Source: Verrucomicrobiales bacterium (GTDB lineage: Bacteria > Verrucomicrobiota > Verrucomicrobiia > Limisphaerales > J093). From it: a stretch of DNA of 64,000 nucleotides. Shown here one piece after another: positions 26,585 through 35,297 of the stretch. The stretch's first letter is position 1. Every line of letters starts with the position of its first letter. A program made the translations under genes and the position numbers. Where the stretch lies: assembly GCA_024233305.1 (NCBI GenBank), contig JACKPV010000022.1, positions 372,001-436,000 on the forward strand, given 5' to 3'. The notes beneath the pieces were generated by a model that was not told the origin of the DNA, ran no database searches, and saw only the letters and a program-made list of their open reading frames with translations.

Positions 26585-27835
26585 ATGCCCCCCCGCCGCC
26601 TCTCCCTCTTCGCCGCGCACGGCGTCGAGATCGAATACATGATCGTCGGCGCCGAACGCCTGGACGTCCTGCCCGTCGCCGATGAGCTGATCAAGAGCGT
26701 TGCCGGCGCCTACGTGTCCGACGTCGAACGGGATGGCCTCGATTGGTCCAATGAACTCGTGGCCCATGTCATCGAGTTGAAAACCCACGGGCCGGCCGCC
26801 GACCTCGCGCCGCTGCCCGCGGCCTTCCAGGCGGAGGTTGGCGCGATCAACCGCATCCTCGCCGGCATGCACGCGCGCCTGATGCCCACCGCGATGCATC
26901 CGTGGATGGATCCCTTCACCGAAACGCGCCTCTGGCCGCACGATTACAGCCCGATCTACCAGGCCTACGACCGCATTTTCGACTGCCGCGGTCATGGGTG
27001 GTCCAACTTGCAGAGCGTGCATTTGAACCTGCCCTTTGCGAACGAGGCGGAGTTCGGCCGGTTGCATGCAGGCATCCGACTCGTGCTGCCGCTCCTCCCG
27101 GGCCTGGCGGCGAGTTCGCCTTTTCAGGACGGCCGGGCCACGGGACGGTTAGACAGCCGGCTCGAGAATTATCGGGTCAACTCCGCCAAAATCCCTTCAA
27201 TTACCGCGGCGGTTGTGCCCGAACCGATCTACACCGAGGCGGCCTACCGCGAACAGGTCTTCGCCCGCATGTACCGCGACATCGCGCCGCTGGATCCCGA
27301 GGGCATTTTGCAGGACGAGTTCCTCAACGCCCGCGGCGCCATTGCGCGCTTCGACCGCGGCAGCATCGAAATCCGCCTGCTCGATACCCAGGAATGCCCG
27401 GCCGCGGACCTGGCCATCGTGGCCCTCGTCTCCGCCGTGCTGCGGGCCCTGGCCGCTGAGCGTTGGACACCACTCGCCGCCCAGCAAGCCTGCCCGACCG
27501 AACCCCTCGCCGCGCTCCTCATCGACGCCATTCACCGAGGAGAACAAGCGCCGATCCCCGAACCGGACTACCGAGCGCTCTTTGGCCTCACCGCCAAATC
27601 CGCCGCGAACGTGGGAGATCTTTGGCGCCACCTCGCCGACGAACTCTGGCCAGCCGGCAGCCCGGAAGCCGGCCAATGGCGGCCGATCCTTGATGTGATC
27701 CTCGAACACGGTCCCCTCGCCCGCCGCATCCTCAAGGCCACCGGACCGGCCCCGGCGCGCGACGCCCTCGAAGGCGTGTACCGGCAACTCTGCGATTGCC
27801 TGGCCGAGGGCCGCCTGTTCGATCCCCGGAACTGA
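26585..27835 (+). CDS. Carboxylate-amine ligase, GCS2 (YbdK-like) family
   Basis: 416 residues. The ATG at 26585 lies one base after the ATP-grasp stop. GCS2 family motifs are visible: GVEIEYMIV near the N terminus, FTETRLWPHDYSPIYQAY, SVHLNLPFAN, and FDRGSIEIRLLDTQECP. These are the glutamate--cysteine ligase 2 fold's metal/ATP-binding Glu and Arg positions. Members form gamma-amide bonds between glutamate-like and amine substrates. With the RimK-type ligase and the C39-like peptidase this suggests a pathway making a small peptide or adding one to a protein. Published comparative work on amidoligases (Iyer and colleagues, from memory) describes such gene sets. A palindromic hairpin follows the stop. 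Confidence 0.9.
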   Translation: MPPRRLSLFAAHGVEIEYMIVGAERLDVLPVADELIKSVAGAYVSDVERDGLDWSNELVAHVIELKTHGPAADLAPLPAAFQAEVGAINRILAGMHARLMPTAMHPWMDPFTETRLWPHDYSPIYQAYDRIFDCRGHGWSNLQSVHLNLPFANEAEFGRLHAGIRLVLPLLPGLAASSPFQDGRATGRLDSRLENYRVNSAKIPSITAAVVPEPIYTEAAYREQVFARMYRDIAPLDPEGILQDEFLNARGAIARFDRGSIEIRLLDTQECPAADLAIVALVSAVLRALAAERWTPLAAQQACPTEPLAALLIDAIHRGEQAPIPEPDYRALFGLTAKSAANVGDLWRHLADELWPAGSPEAGQWRPILDVILEHGPLARRILKATGPAPARDALEGVYRQLCDCLAEGRLFDPRN

Positions 27836-27903
27836 GCGCCGGGGTCAGTCCTGCATCTGTTGGCGGCGCTCCCTCCGCCAACAGTGAGGCCTGACCCCGG
27901 CGC
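27836..27903. repeat. Long GC-rich hairpin directly after the GCS2 gene
   Basis: A 13-bp perfect outer stem (GCGCCGGGGTCAG 27836-27848 with CTGACCCCGGCGC 27891-27903) encloses a second 10-bp stem (CTGTTGGCGG 27857-27866 with CCGCCAACAG 27875-27884). It starts at the base after the stop codon. There is no T-run, so it is a transcript-end stabiliser or a second palindromic repeat family rather than a classic terminator. Confidence 0.75.
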
Positions 27904-27930
27904 GACCCCAGCTTCTTGGCCAGCTTCTTA

Positions 27931-28124
27931 GCCGTAACGATGCAGTAAGTCGTAGCCGCCGACGTGCAGTCGGCGCATGATTCAGTGGCGATACGTGCGC
28001 CTGCCGCGGGGCGCGATGATCCACCAAAACGTGACTGGCAGTCGGAGACGACGTGACCGCGTAAGCCCCTGGATTTCAGCGCCGACTACACGTCGGCGGC
28101 TACCGCCTGTTGAATCGATACGGC
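27931..28124. repeat. REPIN/MITE-like palindromic element, copy C
   Basis: The core 27952-28103 is again 152 bp, with 25-nt inverted GTAG-headed ends (27952-27976 and 28079-28103). Both outer arms are present (GCCGTAACGATGCA and TGAATCGATACGGC), giving 194 bp exactly as in copy A. It lies in the 347-bp gap between the GCS2 and serine hydrolase genes (27836-28182), which has no gene. Confidence 0.85.
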
Positions 28125-28182
28125 TTGGCCGTTGAGCAGGTCCGCAAGGAACAGGACACTTCCCTGCAACCGAAACGCGCGG

Positions 28183-29703
28183 TCAACCCTCCGCCTTGCC
28201 TTTTAGTTGCGGCCATCGCGCCGGCCCGAAGGCGACGTTGAACGCCGCGTCGACGAAGACTTCATCCCCCGCGAACCGCAGCCGCACCGTCAGGAGGTGT
28301 GGTGTCTCGCGCGCGCAGAGGGTCGCCTCGAACGTGTCGGGGCCCACCCAGGCCCCGGCGGCGGCCAGCGGTTCGTCGGGAATAACGCCGCCCGCCCTGG
28401 CCGGGCTTCGCTTCCACGCACGGAAGCCGCACGGAATCCGACTCTCCCCTTTCGCCGACCGTGTCGTCAGTACCCAACCGCCGCCGTCGTCGGCGGCTTC
28501 GAGCCGGAGGGATTCGAGCTTCTGCTCGTTCTCCGCCAGTTCGTAGGTCCGACCGAGCACAGCCGCCGCCCCCGGCGAGTCCTCCGGGCCCTGGGGAAAC
28601 GGGAGCGACAACCGCTGCAACCTGGCCTGCAACCGTTCGCGCGCGCCGCTCTCCTCCGGCCGAGCCGCCGCCTGGAAAGCCGGCAGCAACCGGTCCCAGA
28701 TCAGGTTCAACACCGCCTGCATATCGCGCACGCCGCTGGTAATCGCGACCACCGCGTCCTGCTCCGGCATCACGATGCAATACTGCCCAAAAGCGCCGTC
28801 GCCCCGGTAGGCCCCGTGACGGCAGCGCCAGAACTGGAAGCCGTAGCCCTGGTTCCAGTCGCTGTCGGGATTGTCCCCGTTTGCGATCTGTCGGCTCGTG
28901 GCCATCCCGATCCACCACGCCGGCAGCAGTTGCCGCCCTTCCCAGGAACCCTCTTGCAGGTAAAGCTGACCGAACCGCGCGATGTCTTCCGTTCGCACCC
29001 GCAACCCGTAGCCGCCCAAGCTGATCCCCTGCCAGTTCGTCGCCCAGGACGCCGGCTCGATCCCCAACGGCGCGAACAGCCGCGGCCCCAGGTAGTCGCA
29101 CACGGTCTGGCCCGTCCGCTGCTGGACAATCGCCGACAACATGAACGTCGCCGGCGTGTTGTAGCGAAAATGCGTCCCGGGCGCGTGCGGCACCGGATGC
29201 GCCAGGAAGGTCTTCGCGCAAATCGCGTCCGCCGCGGACGAGGTCTCATCGGCGTGCCCGGCCGACATCGTCAACAGGTCGCGCACCCGCATCGCGCGCA
29301 GGTTCGCGGACGGATCCGCCGGGGCGTCGTCCGGGAAGAACTTGAGCACCGGATCGTCCAGCGAGAAGCGTCCCTCGGCAATCGCCATCCCCACCGCCGT
29401 CGAGGTGAAGCTCTTGCTCAGCGAGTACAACCGGTGCGGCGTCGCGGCGTCATACGGCGCCCACCAACCTTCCGCCACCACGTGGCCATGGCGCACCAGC
29501 ATGAGGCTGTGCAGGCTGTCGATCTCCCGATCCGCCGCGTCGATGAACTCGAGCAGGCCCGCCGCCGATACGCCCTGCGCCTCGGGTGTGCTGCGCGGCA
29601 GGTCCGCGGCGGCGAGAGAGGCGAGGGCCAGCGAAAGAAGGACCGGGGCAAGCCGGTGCGAAGCGGTCCCCCGGCGAAGGTGGGGCAGGCGGAGTGTCTT
29701 CAT
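28183..29703 (-). CDS. Exported serine hydrolase (beta-lactamase class C fold)
   Basis: 506 residues with the ATG at 29703, giving a signal peptide (LAPVLLSLALASLAAADLP). Ser94 and Lys97 form the SxxK motif in LYSLSKSFTS, and Tyr181-Asn182 stands in the FRYNTPATFML second motif. GDGAFGQYCIVMPE comes where the third-motif region lies. It belongs to the penicillin-binding-protein/esterase branch typed as serine hydrolase or 6-aminohexanoate hydrolase-like; the substrate is not readable. The C-terminal about 140 residues are beta-rich and unassigned. The gene is 19 bp downstream of uppP on the same strand and so probably expressed with it. Confidence 0.9.
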   Translation of the reverse strand: MKTLRLPHLRRGTASHRLAPVLLSLALASLAAADLPRSTPEAQGVSAAGLLEFIDAADREIDSLHSLMLVRHGHVVAEGWWAPYDAATPHRLYSLSKSFTSTAVGMAIAEGRFSLDDPVLKFFPDDAPADPSANLRAMRVRDLLTMSAGHADETSSAADAICAKTFLAHPVPHAPGTHFRYNTPATFMLSAIVQQRTGQTVCDYLGPRLFAPLGIEPASWATNWQGISLGGYGLRVRTEDIARFGQLYLQEGSWEGRQLLPAWWIGMATSRQIANGDNPDSDWNQGYGFQFWRCRHGAYRGDGAFGQYCIVMPEQDAVVAITSGVRDMQAVLNLIWDRLLPAFQAAARPEESGARERLQARLQRLSLPFPQGPEDSPGAAAVLGRTYELAENEQKLESLRLEAADDGGGWVLTTRSAKGESRIPCGFRAWKRSPARAGGVIPDEPLAAAGAWVGPDTFEATLCARETPHLLTVRLRFAGDEVFVDAAFNVAFGPARWPQLKGKAEG

Positions 29704-29722
29704 GTATGCTCCGCAGCCTGAG

Positions 29723-30514
29723 CTACCGGAGCAGAAAGAGCAACAGTCCGCCGCCGAGCGCAATCCGATACCAGCCGAAACCCTTGAAGGTGTGCGTCTG
29801 CACGAAACCAAGCAGCCACTTCACCACCGCAAACGAAACGACCGCCGACACCAAAGTGGCCAGCAGCAGCAACCCCCAGTTCTCCGGCGCGGCGTCCGCC
29901 GGCGGGGAAACGAACGCCTTCACGATCTTCAATCCCCCCGCGGCCAGCATCGTCGGGATCCCCACCAGAAAGGAAAACTCGGTCGCCGCGGGCCGGCCCA
30001 ACCCCAGCGCCAGCATCACCAGAATCGTGGTCCCCGACCGTGATGCCCCCGGGAAGACCGCCGCGACCAACTGCCCCACCCCGACCGCCGCCGCGATCGC
30101 CCAGGTGATTTCGCTGCGGGTCTCCCGCCCCTTCAACCAAGCCTCGACCGCCAGAAACAGGATGCCCCCGATGATCAACGCCAGCGCCACCGGCAGGATC
30201 TCCTCCGGCAGTTCGAACCCCCCGGCCTCCAGCGCCACGCCGCCGACACCGGTGAGAAAGAACGCGCCGAAGGCCTTCAAGACGAAATCCCGCGCCACCG
30301 GATCCCGATGCGCCCGGAACACCTGCCGCACCCGCTCGGGAAACAGAGGGATCACCGCCACCACTGCCCCGCTCTGGATCACGATGTTGAACAGGTCGCT
30401 CTGCCGCGCCAGCCACTGTTCGGCCAGCAGCAGATGTCCCGTCGAAGAAACGGGCAGGAACTCCGTGATCCCTTCGATCACGGCCAGGATGATCACCGTC
30501 AGCCAGTCTGGCAT
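29723..30514 (-). CDS. uppP: Undecaprenyl-diphosphate phosphatase
   Basis: 263 residues, polytopic membrane protein with at least seven hydrophobic helices. The family signatures are both present: EGITEFLPVSSTGH near the N terminus (residues 14-27) and PGASRSGTT in the middle. The ATG at 30514 was chosen because MPDWLTVIILAVIEGITEF begins the family. It recycles the lipid carrier for peptidoglycan and other surface polysaccharides at the cytoplasmic membrane. A serine hydrolase with a penicillin-binding-protein-like fold follows it by 19 bp. The divergent gene is purB. Confidence 0.96.
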   Translation of the reverse strand: MPDWLTVIILAVIEGITEFLPVSSTGHLLLAEQWLARQSDLFNIVIQSGAVVAVIPLFPERVRQVFRAHRDPVARDFVLKAFGAFFLTGVGGVALEAGGFELPEEILPVALALIIGGILFLAVEAWLKGRETRSEITWAIAAAVGVGQLVAAVFPGASRSGTTILVMLALGLGRPAATEFSFLVGIPTMLAAGGLKIVKAFVSPPADAAPENWGLLLLATLVSAVVSFAVVKWLLGFVQTHTFKGFGWYRIALGGGLLLFLLR

Positions 30515-30758
30515 GCGCCGTTTAGACGGGAAAACCGCGCTCGCAGCAAGCGGCAAATCCGCCGCCACGCCCTCCCCGCGCAACCTCCGGGCCGAGCACG
30601 CATGACTTCCGGCGGGGCCAGCGGAATGAACCCCGCGCTCCATTTCCCCAGCCGCCTCGAACCCGGGAAAAGCCGAGATGCTCCCTTTGCCTTTGTTGCC
30701 CGGCCCCGGCCCCAGCCCAGCCTCGACGCGCCGGACCACCGGGGCTACCCTGCCGGCG

Positions 30759-32093
30759 ATGATAACGCGCTATTCCCGCCCGGAAATGCGGGCGATCTGG
30801 ACCGACGAGAACAAGCTGCGCCAGTGGCTGCAGATCGAATTGCTCGCCAGCGAGGCGCTCGTCGCCGAAGGCATCGTGCCCGCGGCGGATTTCGCCCGCA
30901 TCAAGGCGGGTTGCCGCAAGTGGCTCGCGGACCTGCCCGGCCTCGTCGCCCGTCAGCGCGAACTCGAGCGGACCCTCAACCACGACGTCATCGCCTTCAC
31001 CACCGCCGTCGCCGAGAAGATCAACCACAAGGCCAGCCGCTGGTTCCACTTCGGCCTGACCAGCAGTGACGTTGGCGACACCGCCTACGCCGTGCAGATG
31101 ACGCAAAGCGCGGACCTGCTCGTCCGCGACGTAAAGGAGGTCCGCAAGGCCATCGCCAAACAGGCCCGCAAACACCGCTTCACCCCGTGCATCGGGCGCA
31201 GTCACGGGATCCACGCGGAGCCCACCACGTTCGGGTTGAAACTGGCGCTCATGCACGACGAGTTCGGACGCGCTCTCGAACGCCTCGAACGGGCCCGCGC
31301 CGTGGCCGCGGTGGGCAAGCTGTCCGGCGCCGTGGGCACCAACGCCCATCTGCCGGCCCGGGTCGAGAGTATCGTCTGCAAGCAGCTCGGGCTCCATCCC
31401 GCGCCCCTCGCCACCCAGGTCGTGCAGCGGGACATCCACGCCGAGTTTCAGACCATGCTCGCCCTGGTGGGCGCCAGCATCGAGCGTTGGGCCGTCGAAT
31501 TCCGCCACCTTCAGCGCACCGAGGTGCTCGAGGCCGAGGAACCCTTCACCAAGGGCCAGAAGGGCAGCAGCGCCATGCCGCACAAACGCAACCCCATCAC
31601 CTGGGAACGCCTCACCGGCCTCGCCCGCGTGCTCCGCGGCAACGCGCTCGTCGCCCTCGAAAACGTCGCCCTCTGGCACGAACGCGACATCAGCCACAGC
31701 TCGACCGAACGCATCATCTTCCCCGATTCCTGCTGTCTCCTGGACTACATGTTCGGCCTCCTGACCCGGCTCATGGAAGGCCTCCAGGTCTACCCCGGCA
31801 ACATGCAGAAGAACCTCGGCCTGAGCCTCGGCATGTGGAACAGCCAGACCGTGCTCCTCGCCCTCATCCGCAAGGGACTCACCCGCGAACAGGCTTACGA
31901 CCTCGTCCAGCGCAATGCCATGGAAACCTGGGCCGTCAAACACGCCGGTCGCGACGACGCCGACTTCCTCGAACAACTCAAACGGGATCCGGCCATCGCA
32001 AAACACCTCACCCCCGCCGAACTCGATCAGCTCTGCTCTCTCGATTTCCATTTCAAGGAGGTCAGCAACCGCTTCAAGAAGCTGGGACTCTGA
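30759..32093 (+). CDS. purB: Adenylosuccinate lyase
   Basis: 444 residues with the ATG at 30759. The fumarase/aspartase-superfamily signature GSSAMPHKRNPITWE and the upstream FHFGLTSSDVGDTAYA and GRSHGIHAEPTTFGLK regions identify PurB; the catalytic His lies in the SHGIHAEP segment. The Ser of the GSSAMPHKRNP loop is the other catalytic residue. It splits adenylosuccinate and SAICAR in purine synthesis in the cytoplasm. It is transcribed away from uppP, with a 244-bp gap between the two starts. The long leader of the frame before the ATG has no family resemblance. Confidence 0.97.
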   Translation: MITRYSRPEMRAIWTDENKLRQWLQIELLASEALVAEGIVPAADFARIKAGCRKWLADLPGLVARQRELERTLNHDVIAFTTAVAEKINHKASRWFHFGLTSSDVGDTAYAVQMTQSADLLVRDVKEVRKAIAKQARKHRFTPCIGRSHGIHAEPTTFGLKLALMHDEFGRALERLERARAVAAVGKLSGAVGTNAHLPARVESIVCKQLGLHPAPLATQVVQRDIHAEFQTMLALVGASIERWAVEFRHLQRTEVLEAEEPFTKGQKGSSAMPHKRNPITWERLTGLARVLRGNALVALENVALWHERDISHSSTERIIFPDSCCLLDYMFGLLTRLMEGLQVYPGNMQKNLGLSLGMWNSQTVLLALIRKGLTREQAYDLVQRNAMETWAVKHAGRDDADFLEQLKRDPAIAKHLTPAELDQLCSLDFHFKEVSNRFKKLGL

Positions 32094-32216
32094 ACTCCGG
32101 CGACACGGCGGTTCCGGGTCGCACACCTCCGGAACCGCCGGCCGGCACTCGGCAGCGCGCCCCGAAACGCTCCCTCCTTCGAGCCCAAACGCGACCGCAC
32201 AGGACCGCCATTGCCC

Positions 32217-33659
32217 ATGAAACGACGCCTCGCCCCCCTGCTCGCCTCGCTGGCCCTTGTGGCTGCCGCCGATCCCGCGGCTGCCGCAACACTGCCGCAC
32301 GTGGTCATCATCCTCGTCGACGACATGGGCTACGGAGATCCGGGCTGCTTCAATCCGGCTTCCCGAATCCCGACGCCGAACATCGACCGGATCGCGTCCG
32401 AAGGCTTGCGGTTCACCGACGCCCACGCGCCGGGCGCCCTCTGCCATCCATCCCGCTACGGCTTGTTGACGGGACGTTATCCCTTCCGCACTGACGTCGG
32501 CCAATGGCCGCGGCAGGCGGTGATCGAACCGGATCGCATGACCGTGGCCTCGCTGCTGCGCTCCCGCGGATACCGCACGGCCATGGTCGGCAAATGGCAC
32601 CTCGGGTTCGACGAACGGGGCTACGATCAGCCCCTCGTGGGCGGCCCGGTCGACCGCGGATTCGACACCTTCTTCGGCATCCGCGCCTCGACGGACATCC
32701 CGCCCTACTTCTACATCCGCAACAACCGCGCCGTGGAGCCGCCGACCGCGGCGATCGCGGCGAGCCGGAGCGAGGGCTGGTCGCCCATCCAGGGCGCCTT
32801 CTGGCGTGCGGGGGGCATCGCGCCCGGCCTGCATCTCGCCGACGTGTTGCCGCGTTTCACCGACGAAGCGGTCACGCTCATCCGCGACCACGGGCCGAAG
32901 CGTTCCGAGCAGCCCCTCTTCCTCTACCTGGCCTTCCCGGCGCCGCACACGCCCTGGCTGCCGGGGCCCGGGTTTGCCGGTCGCAGCGGCGCCGGTTTGT
33001 ATGGCGATTTCACAATGATGGTCGACGCCATGATCGGTCGGGTATTGCAGGCGCTCGAGGACGCCCGAATGCAGGAGAACACGCTGCTGGTCTTCACCTC
33101 GGACAACGGCCCGGTTTGGTATCCCGAGGATGCGCAGCGCCTCGGGCACGATTCGTCCGGCGGCTGGCGCGGCATGAAGGCCGACGCCTGGGAAGCCGGA
33201 CACCGGATGCCGTTCATCGTTCGTTGGCCGGGCCAGGTCAAGACGGGCACGACCACCCGGCAGACCGTCTGCTTTACCGACCTCTTCGCTACGCTGGCGG
33301 CCGTCACGGGCGCCGAATTGCCCGAGGATGCCGCCCCCGACAGCTTCAACTTCCTGCCCGTCCTGCGCGGCGAACAACCCGAAAGCAAACCGATCCGCGG
33401 CCCCGTTGTGATCCCTTCCGGCAACGGCACCATGACCATCCGGTCCGGACCGTGGAAGTACATCGACGGCCTTGGCTCGGGCGGTTTCACCAAACCGGCG
33501 CGCATTGCCCCGGAACCCGGCGGCCCGTCCGGCCAGCTCTACAACCTCGAAACCGATCCGGGCGAAACCAACAACCGTTTCGCCGCCGAACCCGCCATCG
33601 TGGCACGGCTGCGCACGGAATTGGAACGGATCCGCAGCGCAACACGCACCCGTCCCTGA
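32217..33659 (+). CDS. Exported sulfatase (arylsulfatase type)
   Basis: 480 residues with the ATG at 32217; a TTG two codons earlier is the only close alternative. Signal peptide MKRRLAPLLASLALVAAA. Calcium ligands Asp35-Asp36 sit in IILVDDMGYGDPG, and the active-site signature is the canonical C76-H-P-S-R80, with LLTG following; Cys76 should be oxidised to formylglycine. VFTSDNGPVWYPEDAQRLGH and GGWRGMKADAWEAGHRMPFI are the usual later motifs. Likely removes sulfate from polysaccharides. It follows purB with a 123-bp gap and may have its own promoter. Confidence 0.93.
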   Translation: MKRRLAPLLASLALVAAADPAAAATLPHVVIILVDDMGYGDPGCFNPASRIPTPNIDRIASEGLRFTDAHAPGALCHPSRYGLLTGRYPFRTDVGQWPRQAVIEPDRMTVASLLRSRGYRTAMVGKWHLGFDERGYDQPLVGGPVDRGFDTFFGIRASTDIPPYFYIRNNRAVEPPTAAIAASRSEGWSPIQGAFWRAGGIAPGLHLADVLPRFTDEAVTLIRDHGPKRSEQPLFLYLAFPAPHTPWLPGPGFAGRSGAGLYGDFTMMVDAMIGRVLQALEDARMQENTLLVFTSDNGPVWYPEDAQRLGHDSSGGWRGMKADAWEAGHRMPFIVRWPGQVKTGTTTRQTVCFTDLFATLAAVTGAELPEDAAPDSFNFLPVLRGEQPESKPIRGPVVIPSGNGTMTIRSGPWKYIDGLGSGGFTKPARIAPEPGGPSGQLYNLETDPGETNNRFAAEPAIVARLRTELERIRSATRTRP

Positions 33660-33722
33660 GCCGGCACGACCACTGCCCGACGCCGCCCATTGCACGACGC
33701 CAACCGATCCCCCGCCTCCGCC

Positions 33723-35297
33723 ATGCTGGTCAGCATCTTTAACGACGTCATCGGTCCCGTGATGCGCGGGCCTTCGAGTTCCCATTGCGCCGCGGCGCTG
33801 CGGATCGGGCGCCTGGCCCGGGATCTCATGGGCGGCGAGATCCGCGAAGTGCTCGTCGAGTTCGATCGCGCGGGTTCGCTGCCAACGACGCATGAAAGCC
33901 AGGGCTCGGACATGGGGCTGTTCGGCGGTCTGCTCGGTTGGGAAGCCACCGACGAACGGCTGCCCAACTCGGCGCAGGCCTTGCGGGAAGCCGGGGTGCG
34001 CGTTCGTATCGAAACCGTCGACACCGGCGATCCGCATCCCAATACCTACCGCCTGACCTGCCGCAACCCCCACGGCGAGCATTCGCTCATTGCGGTGTCC
34101 ACCGGCGGCGGCATGATCGAAGTGATCGGCATCGATGGATTCGAGGTTTCATTGTTCGGCGACCGTCACGAGACGCTGATCCCGTTGGCGGCCCCGGATG
34201 CAGCACTGCGTGACCGGTTGCAGGCGGCGCATCCCGAGGGCGAGATCCGGCTGCACGAAAACCCGCGCGGCTGTCTGCTCCAGCTAAGCGACTCGCGGTT
34301 CGCCAGGGCGGACGCGCCGCGAGAGGGAACCGCCGGCATTGCCCGTCTGGCCCCGGTGCTCCCCGTCCCAACGCGACCCGGAATCAGGCTCCCCTTCACA
34401 ACTTGCGCGGCCATGCTCCAATACGCCGGTCCCGCACCCGCGCGAACACTCTGGGAACTCGCCCTCGAATACGAGCGGGCTCGCAGCGGATTCAGCGATC
34501 AGGAAATCCTCCGGCGGATGGTCGACATCGTGCGGGTGTTGCGACGATCCATTGCCCAGGGGATCGCGGGAACCCACTACGAAGACCGGGTGCTCGGGCA
34601 TCAGTCGGGACGGTTCCGCGAACGCCTCGAAGCCGGCCGCTTGCTCGATGCCGGCGCCCTGAACCGGATGGTCCTTTACGTCACCGCTTTGATGGAGGTG
34701 AAGAGCGCGATGGGGGTCATCGTCGCCGCGCCCACCGCCGGGGCCTGCGCGGCATTGCCGGGAGCCGTTATCGGCATGGCAGAACGCATGGGGCTGGAGG
34801 AGGAGGCGATGGCCCGGGCAATGCTGGCGGCCGGATTGATCGGCGTCTTCATCGCCACCGAATGGTCGTTCGCGGCCGAGGTCGGCGGCTGTCAGGCCGA
34901 GGGTGGCTCCGCTGCCGCAGTGGCTGCCGCCGCCCTGGTCACCCTCGCCGACGGCGCCCTTTCCCAGGCCACTGCCGCCGCGTCGCTCGCATTACAGGGT
35001 ATGCTCGGACTCATCTGCGATCCCGTGGCCAACCGCGTCGAAGTGCCGTGCCTGTCGAAGAACGTCCTGGCCGCGAGCCAGGCCCTTTCGTCCGCGAACC
35101 TCGCCCTCGCCGATTTCGATCCAGTGATTCCGTTCGATGAAGTCGTGGCCGCCGCCCGGCAGGTCGCGAACCAGATGCCGCGTGAACTCCGCTGCACCGC
35201 CCTCGGCGGCCTCTCGATCACGCCGACCTCACTCGCCCTCGAGAAACAGCTCGCCTCGCGCCGAGCCCGCGCGTGCGACGCCTGCTCCTGCTCGTGA
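33723..35297 (+). CDS. sdaA: L-serine ammonia-lyase (iron-sulfur-dependent)
   Basis: 524 residues with the ATG at 33723. Single-chain type: the beta domain at the N terminus (SIFNDVIGPVMRGPSSSH, DMGLFGGLLGW) is followed by the catalytic alpha domain. Cysteines in PTAGACAALPG, GGCQAEGGSAAA and GLICDPVANRVEVPC are the usual 4Fe-4S-linked positions. It deaminates serine to pyruvate and ammonia in the cytoplasm. The gene follows the sulfatase after 63 bp on the same strand. The C terminus (ARACDACSCS) is Cys-rich and unusual. Confidence 0.92.
   Translation: MLVSIFNDVIGPVMRGPSSSHCAAALRIGRLARDLMGGEIREVLVEFDRAGSLPTTHESQGSDMGLFGGLLGWEATDERLPNSAQALREAGVRVRIETVDTGDPHPNTYRLTCRNPHGEHSLIAVSTGGGMIEVIGIDGFEVSLFGDRHETLIPLAAPDAALRDRLQAAHPEGEIRLHENPRGCLLQLSDSRFARADAPREGTAGIARLAPVLPVPTRPGIRLPFTTCAAMLQYAGPAPARTLWELALEYERARSGFSDQEILRRMVDIVRVLRRSIAQGIAGTHYEDRVLGHQSGRFRERLEAGRLLDAGALNRMVLYVTALMEVKSAMGVIVAAPTAGACAALPGAVIGMAERMGLEEEAMARAMLAAGLIGVFIATEWSFAAEVGGCQAEGGSAAAVAAAALVTLADGALSQATAAASLALQGMLGLICDPVANRVEVPCLSKNVLAASQALSSANLALADFDPVIPFDEVVAAARQVANQMPRELRCTALGGLSITPTSLALEKQLASRRARACDACSCS

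Noticed and set aside
4395..28124. CRISPR repeat array
   Set aside because: The palindromic copies are more than 10 kb apart and not arranged with regular spacers.
30522..34082. 1186-codon minus-strand frame opposite purB, the second sulfatase and sdaA
   Set aside because: It crosses three well identified genes on the other strand and has no family resemblance.
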